DNA of 64,000 bases from positions 1,691,001-1,755,000 of the forward strand of contig NZ_CP103057.1 of NCBI RefSeq assembly GCF_025231525.1, given 5' to 3'. The stretch is from Sphingomonas endolithica (GTDB taxonomy: Bacteria; Pseudomonadota; Alphaproteobacteria; Sphingomonadales; Sphingomonadaceae). Under the pieces are notes generated by a model that saw only the letters and a list, made by a program, of their open reading frames with translations, ran no database searches and was not told the DNA's origin. The position numbers and the translations under genes are program-made. This document shows positions 7,887 through 20,000 of the stretch, in pieces (within the stretch, counting starts at the first letter, position 1; every line of letters begins with the position of its first letter).

Positions 7887-9179
7887 TTGAAACCCGCCCG
7901 ACCACGCTTCAGCGTGAGCGCGTCTATGGTCTTGTTTGCATCCGGCGACTTCGCCTTCAATCTTTATTGGCAGAGCATCAGTCTGTATCTGCTGTTTTTC
8001 TATATCGACGTGCTGGGCCTACCGCCGGCGACGGCGGGCCTGGTGTTCATGCTCGGCACGCTGTGGGATGCCATTGCCGACCTTGCTGCCGGTGCGTTGG
8101 CGGAGCGGACACGGGCCTCATATCGGCAACTGATCGGCTGGGGGGCGCTGCCACTCGGCCTGGCCTTCATCGTGATGTTCGCGTTGCCGTCGGAAGCCGC
8201 CGGGTGGATCCTGCTGGCGCAGATACTGTTCCGCACGCTCTATGCCTTTACCAACATTCCGTATTCTGCGTGGACCACGAGATTAAGCGCGGAGCCCGCG
8301 GTCCGCACCGCGCTTACCGGGTTGCGCATGATGTTCGGCGCGGCGGCCGCCGCTCTGGTAGCGTTGGGTCTGCCGGCGCTCGCGTCGGTGTACGGCTATG
8401 CACATGCGGCGGCCATTCTGGCACTGCTCGGTGTGCCGCTGATGCTGATCGTCGCGATCAAGGTCCCTGAACCGCGACGGCTGCTCCTCAGGGCTGTCCC
8501 GTCGTCGTTGGGCAGCCAGATCGCGGCGCTGCTGCGTAACCGCGCTTTCGTTACGCTGAATATAGCGGCCGCGGCGGGCGGGGCGGCGGCGGCCTTGATC
8601 GGGCAGTCGGTGCCTTATTATTATCGCTACGTGATGGCCTATTCTGACGGCGGGCCGCATGCGCTGGCGGCAATGGGGGTGGCAAGTGCGCTCGTCCTGC
8701 CGCTGTGGACGATGCTGGCGACGCGCATCGGCGCGCGCGTCGCATGGCTGGCAGCGGCGGTGGTGGGTCTGGCCGGGCTTTGCATCTTTGCCTGGCTGCC
8801 GATCGACGGAACGATGGGAACGCTTGCCTTACTGGTTGTGCTCAGCACGGCGTTTGCCGGGTTCAACCTTGCCGCCTGGGCGCTGTTGCCGGACACAGTC
8901 GATTGGGGCGAAGCGCGGGGCGGCGTTCGTGTCGAGGCGCTGGCGTTCGGCGCATTCGCCTTCGTGCAGAAGATCGCGCTCGCGCTCAGCGGCCTTACGC
9001 TCGGCGCGGTCTATGGCGCGAGCGGGTTCGTCGCCGGGGCAACGCAAGCGCCGGCCGTGTCGGCGACGATCCGCTGGTTGATGCTCGGGGGCCCGGCGGC
9101 ACTGATCGCGATCTCGATTGCGGCGATGCTCGCGCACCCGCGGCGCGGCCATACGCCGCGCGAAATCAGGCCAGCGTAA
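7887..9179 (+). CDS. GPH-family (MelB-like) sugar:cation symporter
   Basis: The 430-residue membrane protein has about 12 hydrophobic segments. It begins with a GPH-like first helix (FASGDFAFNLYWQSISLYLLFFY) and the loop GTLWDAIADLAAGALAERTR, which contains the family's conserved Asp after TM2. TTG at 7887 gives the frame; no better start is in range. The glycoside-pentoside-hexuronide family imports oligosaccharides or monosaccharides with Na+ or H+. The gene converges with the GH3 gene, overlapping its end by 14 bases. Together with the neighbouring TonB receptor and glycosidases it would be the inner-membrane step for the released glucooligosaccharides. Confidence 0.85.
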   Translation: MKPARPRFSVSASMVLFASGDFAFNLYWQSISLYLLFFYIDVLGLPPATAGLVFMLGTLWDAIADLAAGALAERTRASYRQLIGWGALPLGLAFIVMFALPSEAAGWILLAQILFRTLYAFTNIPYSAWTTRLSAEPAVRTALTGLRMMFGAAAAALVALGLPALASVYGYAHAAAILALLGVPLMLIVAIKVPEPRRLLLRAVPSSLGSQIAALLRNRAFVTLNIAAAAGGAAAALIGQSVPYYYRYVMAYSDGGPHALAAMGVASALVLPLWTMLATRIGARVAWLAAAVVGLAGLCIFAWLPIDGTMGTLALLVVLSTAFAGFNLAAWALLPDTVDWGEARGGVRVEALAFGAFAFVQKIALALSGLTLGAVYGASGFVAGATQAPAVSATIRWLMLGGPAALIAISIAAMLAHPRRGHTPREIRPA

Positions 9180-11454
9180 ACTCGCCGGCCACGCCCTCCG
9201 CCTGCGCCGATGGAGCTATCCACATCCGGAAGCGGCCCGGCTCGACGGTGGGGCGCAGATCGCGACCGATGAAGAGCAGATCGGCGCGGCGCAAGGTGAA
9301 CGTCACCACCTTGGCTTCGCCGGGCTTCAGCGCGATGCGGCGGAACGCCTTGAGTTCGCGCACCGGGCGGGTGATGCTCGCGGTGACATCCTGCACGTAG
9401 AGCTGGACGACCTCGTCCGCTGCATGCACGCCGCTGTTGGTCACGGTCGCGGACACCGTCAGCGTACCGTCTGGGGACAGCGTTTTGCCCCCAAGGTCGA
9501 GGGCGCTATAGGCGATCCGGCCATAGGTCAGGCCATGGCCGAATGAAAACAGCGCGTCGTTGGCGAACTCACGGTAATGCGCCTTGTATTCCGCGAGTGC
9601 GCCAGCGCCGTTGGGACGGCCGGTGCTCTTGTGCGCATAGTGATAAGGCTGCTGGCCAGTGGCATGGGGGAAGCTGACTGGCAGCCGTGCTGATGGCGCT
9701 TCGATGCCGAACAGGACGTCGGCGATCGACCGGCCTGCCTCCGATCCGAGGAACCACGTCACCAGGATCGCCGGGGCATCGAGCACCGCGCCCGACAGCG
9801 CCAGGCCGCGCCCGGTGGACAGCAATACGACCACCGGCTTGCCGGCGGCGACGACCGCAGCGACCAACGCCTGTTGCGCGGCGGGCACGACGATATCGCT
9901 GCGGCTCTGCGCCTCGCCCGACATGCGCTGGCTTTCGCCGATCGCCAGCACCACGACGTCGGCCGAGCGCGCCGCGGCCACCGCCGCGTCGATCCCACCG
10001 GGCAGCGCCTCGTCGATCCCCGATCCGTCGACTGCAGTGACCGAAGCGGCATCCTTCACCGCCTGCCGCACGCCGGTCAGCAGATCGACCGCTTCGGCGT
10101 CGGTGCCATAGACGTTCCACGGGCCGATCAGATCATGCTTGCCCTGCGCAAACGGGCCGATCAGCACGATGCGCTTGCCCGAGCGCGGCAGTGGCAGCAG
10201 GTCGCCGTCATTCTTGAGCAGCACGATCGACTTGGCGCCGGCCTCGCGCGCGAGTGCCAGATTGGCCTTGGTGCGCACCTGCGTCTTCTCGCGTCGCGCA
10301 TCGATGCGGCGGAACGGATCGTCGAACAGGCCGAGCACCACCTTCAGCGCGAGCACACGCCGTACTGCCTGATCGAGCCGTACCAACGGCACCTCGCCCT
10401 TGGCGACCAGATCGGGCAGATGCTTGATATAGAAGCCCGACTGCATGCTCATGTCGACGCCGGCGAGGAAGGCGAGCCGCGTCGCGTCGCGCGCATCGGC
10501 GGCGAAGCCGTGAGCGATCAGCTCCTCGTCGCCGGTATAATCGGATACCACCAGGCCTTCGAACTTCCACTCGTCGTGCAGCACTTGGCGCAGCAGCCAT
10601 TCGTTGGCGGTCGCGGGAACACCGGCGATCTCGTTGAACGAGGCCATCACCGTCGGCACACCGGCAGCCAGCGCAGCCTGGAACGGCGGAAAATAGACTT
10701 CGCGGAGCGTGCGCTCCGAGACGTCGACGCTGTTATAGTCGAGCCCCGCTTCGCCCGCGCCGTAAGCGGCGAAATGCTTGGCGCAGGCGGCCACAGCATC
10801 GGGCGCCGCCAGCCCCTTCGTCCCCTGAAACCCGCGGACGCGCGCATCGGCCATCATGCGGCCCAATAGAACGTCCTCCCCGGCCCCTTCGACGCCGCGT
10901 CCCCAGCGCTGGTCACGCGCAATGTCGACCATCGGCGCGAAGGTCCAATCGATCCCGGCGGCGGCGGCCTCTGCCCCCGCCGCTCGCGCGGTGCGGCGGG
11001 CGAGATCGAGATCGAAGCTGCCGGCTTCAGCCAGCGGGACTGGGAAGACGGTGCGAAAGCCGTGAATGACGTCCGCGGCGAACAAAAGGGGGATCTTCAG
11101 CCGTGCCTGGCGCATGGCCACCGTCTGCATCTGCCGAGCCATCGCCACGCCATTGCCGTTGAACACGCCGGTCAGCCGTCCTGCGCGCACCTCCGCCAAT
11201 TGCCCTTCGAAGCTGGCGGTCGCGCCGGCCGGGTTGAGCGCGGTCGCGGCGCCGCCGGCCCAGGCCGCCGCCATCAGCGTCAGTTGGCCTGCCTTCTCCT
11301 CAGGGGTCATCGACGCCAGCAGCCGCTCGACAGCGGCGGGCAATGCGCCCTGAGCGACCTCCGCGAGCAAGGCGCGCGCCGGCGAGGCTGCCCAGGTCGC
11401 CATGGCACCGGCGCCCATGAGGATCGCACGTCTGGATATGCGCTGGTTGTCCAT
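9166..11454 (-). CDS. bglX: GH3 family beta-glucosidase (BglX-like), Tat-exported
   Basis: The protein is 762 residues from the ATG at 11454, chosen because GGGAGA lies just upstream and the Tat signal (SRRAILMG, twin Arg at 8-9) then begins correctly. The N-terminal TIM barrel includes the KHF motif (226-228) and the nucleophile region LVVSDY with Asp305. The alpha/beta sandwich follows, and a fibronectin-type III-like domain closes the protein (about 660-750, VQLYVQDVTASITRPVRELKAF). GH3 enzymes of this layout remove terminal beta-glucose from oligosaccharides in the periplasm. It is divergent from the LacI gene and the likely operator lies in their shared intergenic region. The exact linkage specificity cannot be read from the sequence. 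Confidence 0.9.
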   Translation of the reverse strand: MDNQRISRRAILMGAGAMATWAASPARALLAEVAQGALPAAVERLLASMTPEEKAGQLTLMAAAWAGGAATALNPAGATASFEGQLAEVRAGRLTGVFNGNGVAMARQMQTVAMRQARLKIPLLFAADVIHGFRTVFPVPLAEAGSFDLDLARRTARAAGAEAAAAGIDWTFAPMVDIARDQRWGRGVEGAGEDVLLGRMMADARVRGFQGTKGLAAPDAVAACAKHFAAYGAGEAGLDYNSVDVSERTLREVYFPPFQAALAAGVPTVMASFNEIAGVPATANEWLLRQVLHDEWKFEGLVVSDYTGDEELIAHGFAADARDATRLAFLAGVDMSMQSGFYIKHLPDLVAKGEVPLVRLDQAVRRVLALKVVLGLFDDPFRRIDARREKTQVRTKANLALAREAGAKSIVLLKNDGDLLPLPRSGKRIVLIGPFAQGKHDLIGPWNVYGTDAEAVDLLTGVRQAVKDAASVTAVDGSGIDEALPGGIDAAVAAARSADVVVLAIGESQRMSGEAQSRSDIVVPAAQQALVAAVVAAGKPVVVLLSTGRGLALSGAVLDAPAILVTWFLGSEAGRSIADVLFGIEAPSARLPVSFPHATGQQPYHYAHKSTGRPNGAGALAEYKAHYREFANDALFSFGHGLTYGRIAYSALDLGGKTLSPDGTLTVSATVTNSGVHAADEVVQLYVQDVTASITRPVRELKAFRRIALKPGEAKVVTFTLRRADLLFIGRDLRPTVEPGRFRMWIAPSAQAEGVAGEFTLA

Positions 11455-11521
11455 CGAATCTCTCCCTTTGGCGAGCGTCGTGGCAGCGCTCAACAAACTA
11501 TTGAATGGCGTTGTATGATCC

Positions 11522-11535
11522 TGTAACCGGTTACA
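11522..11535. promoter_or_regulatory. LacI-family operator palindrome
   Basis: TGTAACCGGTTACA is a perfect 14-base palindrome with the central CG step typical of LacI-family operators. It lies between the divergent GH3 and LacI starts, so one site could control the GH3 gene and the LacI-TonB receptor unit. The regulator at 11604 is the obvious candidate to bind it. Confidence 0.75.
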
Positions 11536-11603
11536 TCAAGAAAAATGATCTGCGGGAAGCGGACGGCGCAAGGGTGCGCCGCTAAAGAGGATGACGAGAA
11601 AAG

Positions 11604-12626
11604 ATGCCGCATGCCACGATCCGAGACGTCGCCCGCGAAGCCGCGGTGTCGGTGGCGACGGTCTCGCGCGTGCTCAACGGCCATGAGAATGTCCGCCCGG
11701 CGCTGAAGCTTCGCGTGCAGGGAGTGGCGGCTCGGCTAGGCTATGTCCCGCATGCGGGAGCGCGTCATCTCAGCCTGGCGCGATCGGGCGCGATCGGCGT
11801 GGTTCTGCCCGATCTGCACGGTGAGTTCTTTTCCGAACTGTTGCGGGGGATCGATTGGGAGGCATCGTCGCGCGGGCTGCAATTGCTGCTCACCGTGATG
11901 CATGACCGGCCGGGCCGAGGTATCGATGTGCTCGCGACGATGCGCGGGCGCGTCGATGGCATCGTACTGATGGCGCCGCACATACCGCAGGATGTGCTGG
12001 TTGCGCATCTTCCCGCCGGCCTGCCCACCATGCTCCTCAATTGTGGCCCGGATGACGGCGATCACGCCGCCCTGCGCCTCGACAATCAGGCTGGCGCGAT
12101 CGCCATGATCGACCATCTCGTATCGATCGGCCGCGGACGCATTGTGCACATTGCCGGCCCCGACTCCAATCTCGATGCGCGCGAGCGACGTCGCGGCGTG
12201 GAAATGGCCGCCACGCGGGCCGGAATCGAGGTCAGGATCATGCCCGGCGATTTCCGTCAAGAGACGGGTGTTGCTGCTGCCACCGAGTTGCTCCGCGACC
12301 TGCAACAGGTCGATGCGATCTTTGCCGCGAACGACATGATGGCGATGGGTGCGCTGATGACGCTGAAGCGTGCCGGCGTCGCCGTGCCCGATCAGGTCGC
12401 GGTGGCAGGGTTCGACGACATCCCGCTCGCGGGCCTCATCTCGCCGTCGCTGACGACGATGCGGATCGATACCGCCGCCTTTGGTGCGCGCGCCGTCGCC
12501 CGACTTGCCCACCTTGTCGATGGGATCACCGATCGCACGATCGAGCCGATCACGCCGACGCTCGTCATCCGAGAAACAACCGAAAGCCTCAACAAGGGGC
12601 GCAACGCAGGGGAATTATCATCATGA
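11604..12626 (+). CDS. LacI-family transcriptional regulator
   Basis: The 340-residue protein has a LacI helix-turn-helix at residues 4-25 (TIRDVAREAAVSVATVSRVL), the hinge region and a periplasmic-binding-protein-like sensor (from about 62, GAIGVVLPDLHGEFFSELLRG; later AIFAANDMMAMGAL and AVAGFDDIPLAGLISPSLTT). Its stop overlaps the start of the TonB receptor (ATGA), so regulator and receptor are co-translated. It most likely represses the glucan locus and is released by an imported sugar. The palindrome at 11522-11535 is its probable operator, which implies autoregulation. Confidence 0.9.
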   Translation: MPHATIRDVAREAAVSVATVSRVLNGHENVRPALKLRVQGVAARLGYVPHAGARHLSLARSGAIGVVLPDLHGEFFSELLRGIDWEASSRGLQLLLTVMHDRPGRGIDVLATMRGRVDGIVLMAPHIPQDVLVAHLPAGLPTMLLNCGPDDGDHAALRLDNQAGAIAMIDHLVSIGRGRIVHIAGPDSNLDARERRRGVEMAATRAGIEVRIMPGDFRQETGVAAATELLRDLQQVDAIFAANDMMAMGALMTLKRAGVAVPDQVAVAGFDDIPLAGLISPSLTTMRIDTAAFGARAVARLAHLVDGITDRTIEPITPTLVIRETTESLNKGRNAGELSS

Positions 12627-15604
12627 TCAGGAAATTTAAACTCGCGCTCGCTGGCGCTACGATGCTGGCATCCGGCGCCATCGCCGTCATGCCCGCGTCC
12701 GCGCAAACGACCACCGCGTCCGCGCGCGGCCAGGTCCGCGATGCGAGCGGCGCGGGCATCGCTGGCGTCGCCGTGACCGCGGTAAATGCGGGGACCAACC
12801 AAACGCTGCGTGCAGAGACGGACGCGGCGGGCAATTTCACGCTGAACGGGCTTCGTCCCGCGCAGTATACGGTCACCGCCACTTCGACGGATGGCCGCAC
12901 TGCCAGCCAGGAAGTGGTGGTCTCGATAGGCCAGGCATTGACGCTCAACTTGGTTTTGGGAACAGCCGACGCTGCCGCTGCTCCCGCTGATGCTTCGACG
13001 AGTGGTGGTGCTGGCGATGATATCGTTGTGACCGCTAATCGTCTGGTGGAAACGAAGACCAGCGAGATCGCCACCAACGTGTCGCAGCAGCAGATCCGCA
13101 TCCTGCCGCAGACCGATCGCAACTTTCTGAGCTTCGCCGCGCTAGCGCCTGGCGTGCGTTACAATGACAGCGAAACCGACAAGGGGATCCAGTCTGGCGC
13201 ATCCACTGCCAGCCAGGTTAACGTGTTCATCGATGGCGTAAGCCTGAAGAACAAGCTGCGCGAGGGTGGCATCGCGGGCCAGCAGAACAGCCGCGGCAAT
13301 CCGTTCGGGCAATTGGCGGTGCAGGAATTCCGCGTTCTGACGCAGAACTACAAGGCCGAGTACGAACAGGCGGGTTCGGCCATCATCACTGCCATCACGA
13401 AATCCGGCACCAATGAGTTTCATGGGGAGGCGTTCGGCCAGTACACTGATCGCAAAGTCACCGAGCGCAGCTTTCTCGATCGCCGGAACGGTCGCGACAA
13501 GCCGGCGTTTGAGCGCAAGCAATACGGCGTCTCGCTGGGTGGCCCAATCATCAAGGACAAGCTGTTCTTCTTTGCGACCTATGAAGGCAACGATCAGGAT
13601 CGCGCATTCATAGTCGACTCCAGCGGTACCGCTGACAATATCAGGGCGTTCGAAGCCGCTTCTGGACGTCGTTTAAGCGAGTTTGAAGGCAACTTCGTAA
13701 GCCCATTCCGGGGCGACTTCTACTTTGGTAAGCTGACCTTCACACCGGACGAGCGCCAGACGTTCGACCTGTCTTACAGCCGCCGCGAGGAGAGCGATGT
13801 ACAAGGGTTTGGTGGCAACACTGCTTTCGAGTTTGCCGAGAACAAGTTGAACACGGTTGATACATATCTCGCCAAGTGGAACTACCGTGGCGACAATTTC
13901 ATCAATGAAGTCAATATCAACTACCTGAATTACCTCTTCAACCCTACGTCGCAGAACCCTGACAGCCCGAGCTTCAACTACGATACCGTAATCCAGTTCG
14001 GCGGCCGAGATTCGACGCGGCGCGAGTTGCAGCAGAGCTATACGCTGCGCGACGATTTTACCTACACCGGATTAGACAATCACGCGATTAAGGTTGGTGC
14101 TCGGGTTGAGCTCACCGATATCGAGTTCTCCAACTTCTCCTTCCTCCAGCCGGGCTACACGTTCCGTATCGACACGGTCGAAAGCGGAGATCAGGCAGCA
14201 AACCCGGCCAACGACACCGACTTCACCTTCCCGGCGGAAGCTCGGCTGGGGCTCGGTAATGGGACCGTGCGCGGGTCGAACACTCAACTTGGCGTCTACA
14301 TCCAAGACGATTGGGACGTAACCGACAAGCTGCAGTTAAACCTTGGGCTGCGCTGGGACTACGAGACGAACGGTAACAATAACGATTTCGTGACCAACTC
14401 TAACGCCGCTGCGGCGCTACGCGCGCTGCCGCGCACTGCCTATTTTGATCCCGAGGATTATATCAGCACGGGCAAAAACCGGAAGCCGTTCGCCGGTGCT
14501 TTCGCGCCGCGGGTTGGTTTTTCGTTCGACATCAATGATGACGAGCAGACCGTCATCTTCGGTGGATTTGGGCGCTATTACGATCGCAACAACTTCAACA
14601 ACACGATCGACGAGGTTTCGCGCACGATCAACCCGATAGGCGTGTTCCGCTTCTCACGTGATGGCCAGCCCCGAAATGGCTTAGCCACAACGGTTTGGGA
14701 CCCGAGCTACCTGACACGCGAAGGTTTGCAGGCGCTACGCGCTAGCTCCACCAGCGGGCAGCCGGAACTGTTCGCGGTCAAGAACGATGCACGCCCACCT
14801 GTCAATGATCAGGTCAGCCTTGGTGCACGGCAGCAGCTTGGCCCGGTCCAGCTGTCGATCACCGGATCGTACCAGCGCGGCCGCAATGGCTACACCAACC
14901 TGTTCGCCACTCGACGTAATGGAGGCCAAGGGCCGTGTTGTGATACGACACCTCTCGCTCCCTTCGGCTATGCCAACGCGCTGATCGGCTTCGATGGCCT
15001 CGACACGCGCTACAAGGCGCTCTTCGTGACGATCGACAAGCCATACACCCGGACCAGCGGCTGGGGAGTCAATGTTGCCTATACCCTATCTAAGGGTGAG
15101 CAAAACGGTGGTGACCTGTTCAGTCTCGATGCGCCCACCCCAGATCAGTACGGATGGCGTCCGCGTAACGGCGACGAGCGTCACCGTTTGGTGCTCTCCG
15201 GCATCGTCGATCTTCCGGCCGGTTTCCAGTTCTCCACCCTCAGCACGTTCGGCAGTGGACAGGCATTTCGTGTCACCGACGGCACTAACGGTGCCACCTC
15301 GGGGCAAAATGAGTTCAGCGCACGCTATCCGGGCAAGAACTGCATTGGCGGAATTCTCGCGTTCTGCGAGGTGAACCTAACGCTGAAAAACACCGTCCGC
15401 GTCTTAGGCGGCGAGGCTGAGGTGGCGGTTGATCTGCTAAACGCGTTCAACAACAAAAACTTTTCGGGCTTCGACGATTTCTTCAACAACCAGATCAATC
15501 CAGCGACCGGTCGGGTCGTAGACACGTTGGATCCTGCCGAGATCGGGCGTGACCTTCTAACCCTGCCACGGCGGGTGCAGTTCCGCGTCGGTTATCGCTT
15601 CTAG
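12623..15604 (+). CDS. TonB-dependent receptor with N-terminal carboxypeptidase-like regulatory domain (Oar-type)
   Basis: This 993-residue outer-membrane protein has a signal peptide ending near PASAQ (about residue 28), then a carboxypeptidase-regulatory-like beta domain (about 33-112), the TonB box DDIVVTA (about 133-139), a plug domain and a beta barrel ending RRVQFRVGYRF with terminal Phe. It overlaps the LacI stop by four bases. The position among glycosidases suggests it takes up a glucan oligosaccharide. From about 13600 to 15400 the coding sequence appears less GC-rich than the first third and its neighbours, which could indicate recombination in the barrel. A perfect terminator hairpin follows the stop. 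Confidence 0.88.
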   Translation: MIRKFKLALAGATMLASGAIAVMPASAQTTTASARGQVRDASGAGIAGVAVTAVNAGTNQTLRAETDAAGNFTLNGLRPAQYTVTATSTDGRTASQEVVVSIGQALTLNLVLGTADAAAAPADASTSGGAGDDIVVTANRLVETKTSEIATNVSQQQIRILPQTDRNFLSFAALAPGVRYNDSETDKGIQSGASTASQVNVFIDGVSLKNKLREGGIAGQQNSRGNPFGQLAVQEFRVLTQNYKAEYEQAGSAIITAITKSGTNEFHGEAFGQYTDRKVTERSFLDRRNGRDKPAFERKQYGVSLGGPIIKDKLFFFATYEGNDQDRAFIVDSSGTADNIRAFEAASGRRLSEFEGNFVSPFRGDFYFGKLTFTPDERQTFDLSYSRREESDVQGFGGNTAFEFAENKLNTVDTYLAKWNYRGDNFINEVNINYLNYLFNPTSQNPDSPSFNYDTVIQFGGRDSTRRELQQSYTLRDDFTYTGLDNHAIKVGARVELTDIEFSNFSFLQPGYTFRIDTVESGDQAANPANDTDFTFPAEARLGLGNGTVRGSNTQLGVYIQDDWDVTDKLQLNLGLRWDYETNGNNNDFVTNSNAAAALRALPRTAYFDPEDYISTGKNRKPFAGAFAPRVGFSFDINDDEQTVIFGGFGRYYDRNNFNNTIDEVSRTINPIGVFRFSRDGQPRNGLATTVWDPSYLTREGLQALRASSTSGQPELFAVKNDARPPVNDQVSLGARQQLGPVQLSITGSYQRGRNGYTNLFATRRNGGQGPCCDTTPLAPFGYANALIGFDGLDTRYKALFVTIDKPYTRTSGWGVNVAYTLSKGEQNGGDLFSLDAPTPDQYGWRPRNGDERHRLVLSGIVDLPAGFQFSTLSTFGSGQAFRVTDGTNGATSGQNEFSARYPGKNCIGGILAFCEVNLTLKNTVRVLGGEAEVAVDLLNAFNNKNFSGFDDFFNNQINPATGRVVDTLDPAEIGRDLLTLPRRVQFRVGYRF

Positions 15605-15614
15605 TCCTTCATTC

Positions 15615-15645
15615 TGCCGGAGCGCGCGGCGCTCCGGCATTTTCT
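15615..15645 (+). terminator. Rho-independent terminator after the TonB receptor
   Basis: An 11-base perfect stem (TGCCGGAGCGC with GCGCTCCGGCA) has a three-base loop at 15626-15628 and is followed by TTTTCT. It sits between the receptor and the next glycosidase gene, which begins only about 20 bases later. It may therefore act as an attenuator that makes the two downstream genes less expressed than the receptor. Confidence 0.75.
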
Positions 15646-15661
15646 GGTTGCATGTGCCTTG

Positions 15662-17049
<1,388 letters not shown>

Positions 17050-17053
<4 letters not shown>

Positions 17054-20000
17054 TGCAGCTGGTCGTTGCGCTGGCAACGGCGTTGGTGACGCAGACGCCG
17101 GCGCAAGTGCCGGCATGGTCCGGCTCGGCGTCGGACGGCGTCACGTCGCACGTGGCGGCCAATGCTGGCGGGTTCCGGCTCGACTATGACTTCGCTGCAG
17201 TCTCCGGCTATGCCGTGGCGCGGCGCGAACTGCCCCGCGACTGGCCGGCCAACTTCGTGCTGCGGCTAAAGGTGCGCGGCAGCGGCGGCGTCAACGACCT
17301 GCAGATAAAGTTCACCGACGCCGCCGGCAAGAACGTGTGGTGGGTGCAGCGCCGCAACTTCCGGCCTTCGGCGGACTGGCAGACGATCGAGATCCGCCCC
17401 CGTGATGTCGCCTTCGCGTGGGGCCCGACCAGCGACAAGACGCTGCGCCAAAGCGCCGCGATGGAGATCGTGGTGGTGCGCGGCCGGGATGGGGGTGCGG
17501 GCCATCTCGAGGTCAGCGAGCCGGTCTTCATGGCCCTGCCCGCAACTCGGCCGCTACCCGCACCCCGCCTCAGCGACGCTCGCCCGCTGGACGCTCGGCG
17601 AACACTCGTCCGGCCGTTGACGATCGACTTTGGCGGAAGCCGCGAAATCGGCGGTCTGACCCTACGTTGGGGATCGCGTTTCCCCGCGCGCTATACCATC
17701 GAGGCGTCCGACGATGCCCGACAGTGGCGCACGATCCGTTCCGTCACGCACGGCGATGGCGGAGATGATCCACTTGCCCTGCCTAGCAGCGAGACACGTT
17801 TTCTCCGCCTGACCACCGCCGGCCGGCCCGATCTGGCCAGCATCGCGGTGATGCCGCCGGAATGGGGCGCCACCCCCAACGCGATGATCGCCGCGCTGGC
17901 CAAGACCGCACCGCGCGGCAGTTATCCACGCGGTTTCACCGAGCAATCCTATTGGACCTTGGTCGGGCGTGATGGTGGCGGCGTCTCCGGCCTGATCGGC
18001 GAGGATGGCGCGATCGAAGTGGCCAAAGGTGGCTTCTCGATCGAGCCGTTCGTCGTCGTCGATGGGCGTCGGTTCTCCTGGGCCGATGTGGCCGCGAAAC
18101 AGTCGCTCCAGGACGGCTATCTGCCGATGCCAAAGGTGCGCTGGTACGGCGCCGGATGGACGCTCGACACCACCCTGACCGCCGACCAAGGGACGCCGCA
18201 CCTGCTCGCGCGCTGGCGACTGACCAACACGGGCGACCGACCGCGCACCTTGCGGCTTGCGCTTGCGGTGCGGCCATTTCAGGTCAATCCGGCGGCGCAG
18301 TTCCTCAGCCAGCAAGGGGGCGTCAGCCCGATCTCGCGCATCGCCTGGAAAAGCGGACGCCTTGCGGTGACGACCCCGCCAGCGATCGCCGGCGATCCGG
18401 CGGTAACACGTATCCTGTTGCCGACGCGATCCCCGACGAGCGTCACCGCCCGGCCGTTCGATCAAGGCGCCCTCATACCCGGCGCCAGCGGGGCGAGCAT
18501 CGTCGACGATCCTGCCCAACTTGCCTCGGCCACGCTCGACTGGGAAGCGACGCTCGCCCCAGGTGAAACGCTGGACGTGCCGATCACCATTGGCGGCGAT
18601 CGATCGCTCGAGCTTCCAGCCTTCGAAACGGCCGAGCGTGATACGGCAGCCTATTGGCGGCGTATGCTGGGGACAGTGACGATCACCGCGCCACCTGCCA
18701 AGCAGGCGGTCGCCGACACGCTCAAGACCGCGCTCGCCCATATCCTGATGAGCCGTGAAGGACCGGCGCTGAAGCCCGGCACCCGTTCGTACGACCGCAG
18801 TTGGATCCGCGATGGGGCGATGATGGGGGATACGCTGCTCCGGCTCGGCCAGGCCGGCCCGGTGCGCGCCTTTGCCGATTGGTACGCCACCAAGCTGTTC
18901 GACAATGGCAAGGTGCCATGCTGCGTCGATGCGCGCGGCCCCGATCCCGTGCCGGAGAATGACAGCCAGGGCGAGTATATCCACCTCGTCACCCAGCTCT
19001 ACCGCTATACCAGCGACCGTGCTGCGCTGGCGCGCGACTGGCAGGGGCTGGACGGCGCGCGGCGCTATATGGAGGGACAACGCCAATCGGAGCGGACCGA
19101 CGCCAACCTTACTCCCGAGCGGCGCCACCTCTACGGTTTGATGCCGCCCTCGATCAGCCATGAGGGCTATTCATCGGAAGCACAGTACAGCCTGTGGGAC
19201 GATTTCTGGGCGCTGACCGGCTACAAGGATGCGGCCTATGCGGCTGGCGTCCTCGACAAGCCGGAACGCAACATCATTGAAGCGCAACGCGACGAATTCG
19301 CGGCCGACATCCACGCGGCCATCGCCGCTGCCACGAAGCGCTTCAAGATCGACTTCATTCCGGGTGCCGCAAGCCTGGGGGACTTCGACGCTACCTCGAC
19401 GACCATGGCGCTCGACCCCGCGGACGAAGTCACCAGGCTTGATCCTCGATTGCTCGCCAAGACCTTTGCCAAGCAATATGATCGCGTCATGGCACGTGGT
19501 TCAGCCGGCTCCTCCTGGGCCGACTACACACCATACGAATTGCGCAATGTCTCGGCTCTGGTTCGGCTCGGCCAGCGTGATCGCGCCAACGATCTGCTCG
19601 CCGCCTATATGGCGGATCGACGCCCGGCGGCGTGGAACGGCTGGGCGGAGGTGGTCGGCCGCGATCCGCGCGAGATCCGCTTCATCGGTGACATGCCGCA
19701 CGCCTGGGTGGCATCGGACTTCATCCGCGCCGCGCTGGACATGTTCGCCTATGTTCGTGTCGGTGACGAGGCGATCGTGCTTGGCGGCGGGCTGGACGCT
19801 GCATGGCTAAAAGGGGCTGGCGCAAAGATCAGCGGATTACGCACGCCTTACGGCATCGTGGACGTCGCTTTTCGCAACGAACGCGGCGCACTGCGTGTCG
19901 ATCTTTCGGGAGATGCGCGTCCACCCGGCGGATACGTTATCGAATGGCCCTTCCCCGGCAGGCCGGGAGCGGCCACAATCGACGGTCGGCGCTTACCGAC

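Noticed and set aside
17662..19161. A 499-residue open frame opposite the F5/8-domain protein
   Set aside because: It has no recognisable motif and high Arg/Gly content, as expected for antisense frames in GC-rich genes.
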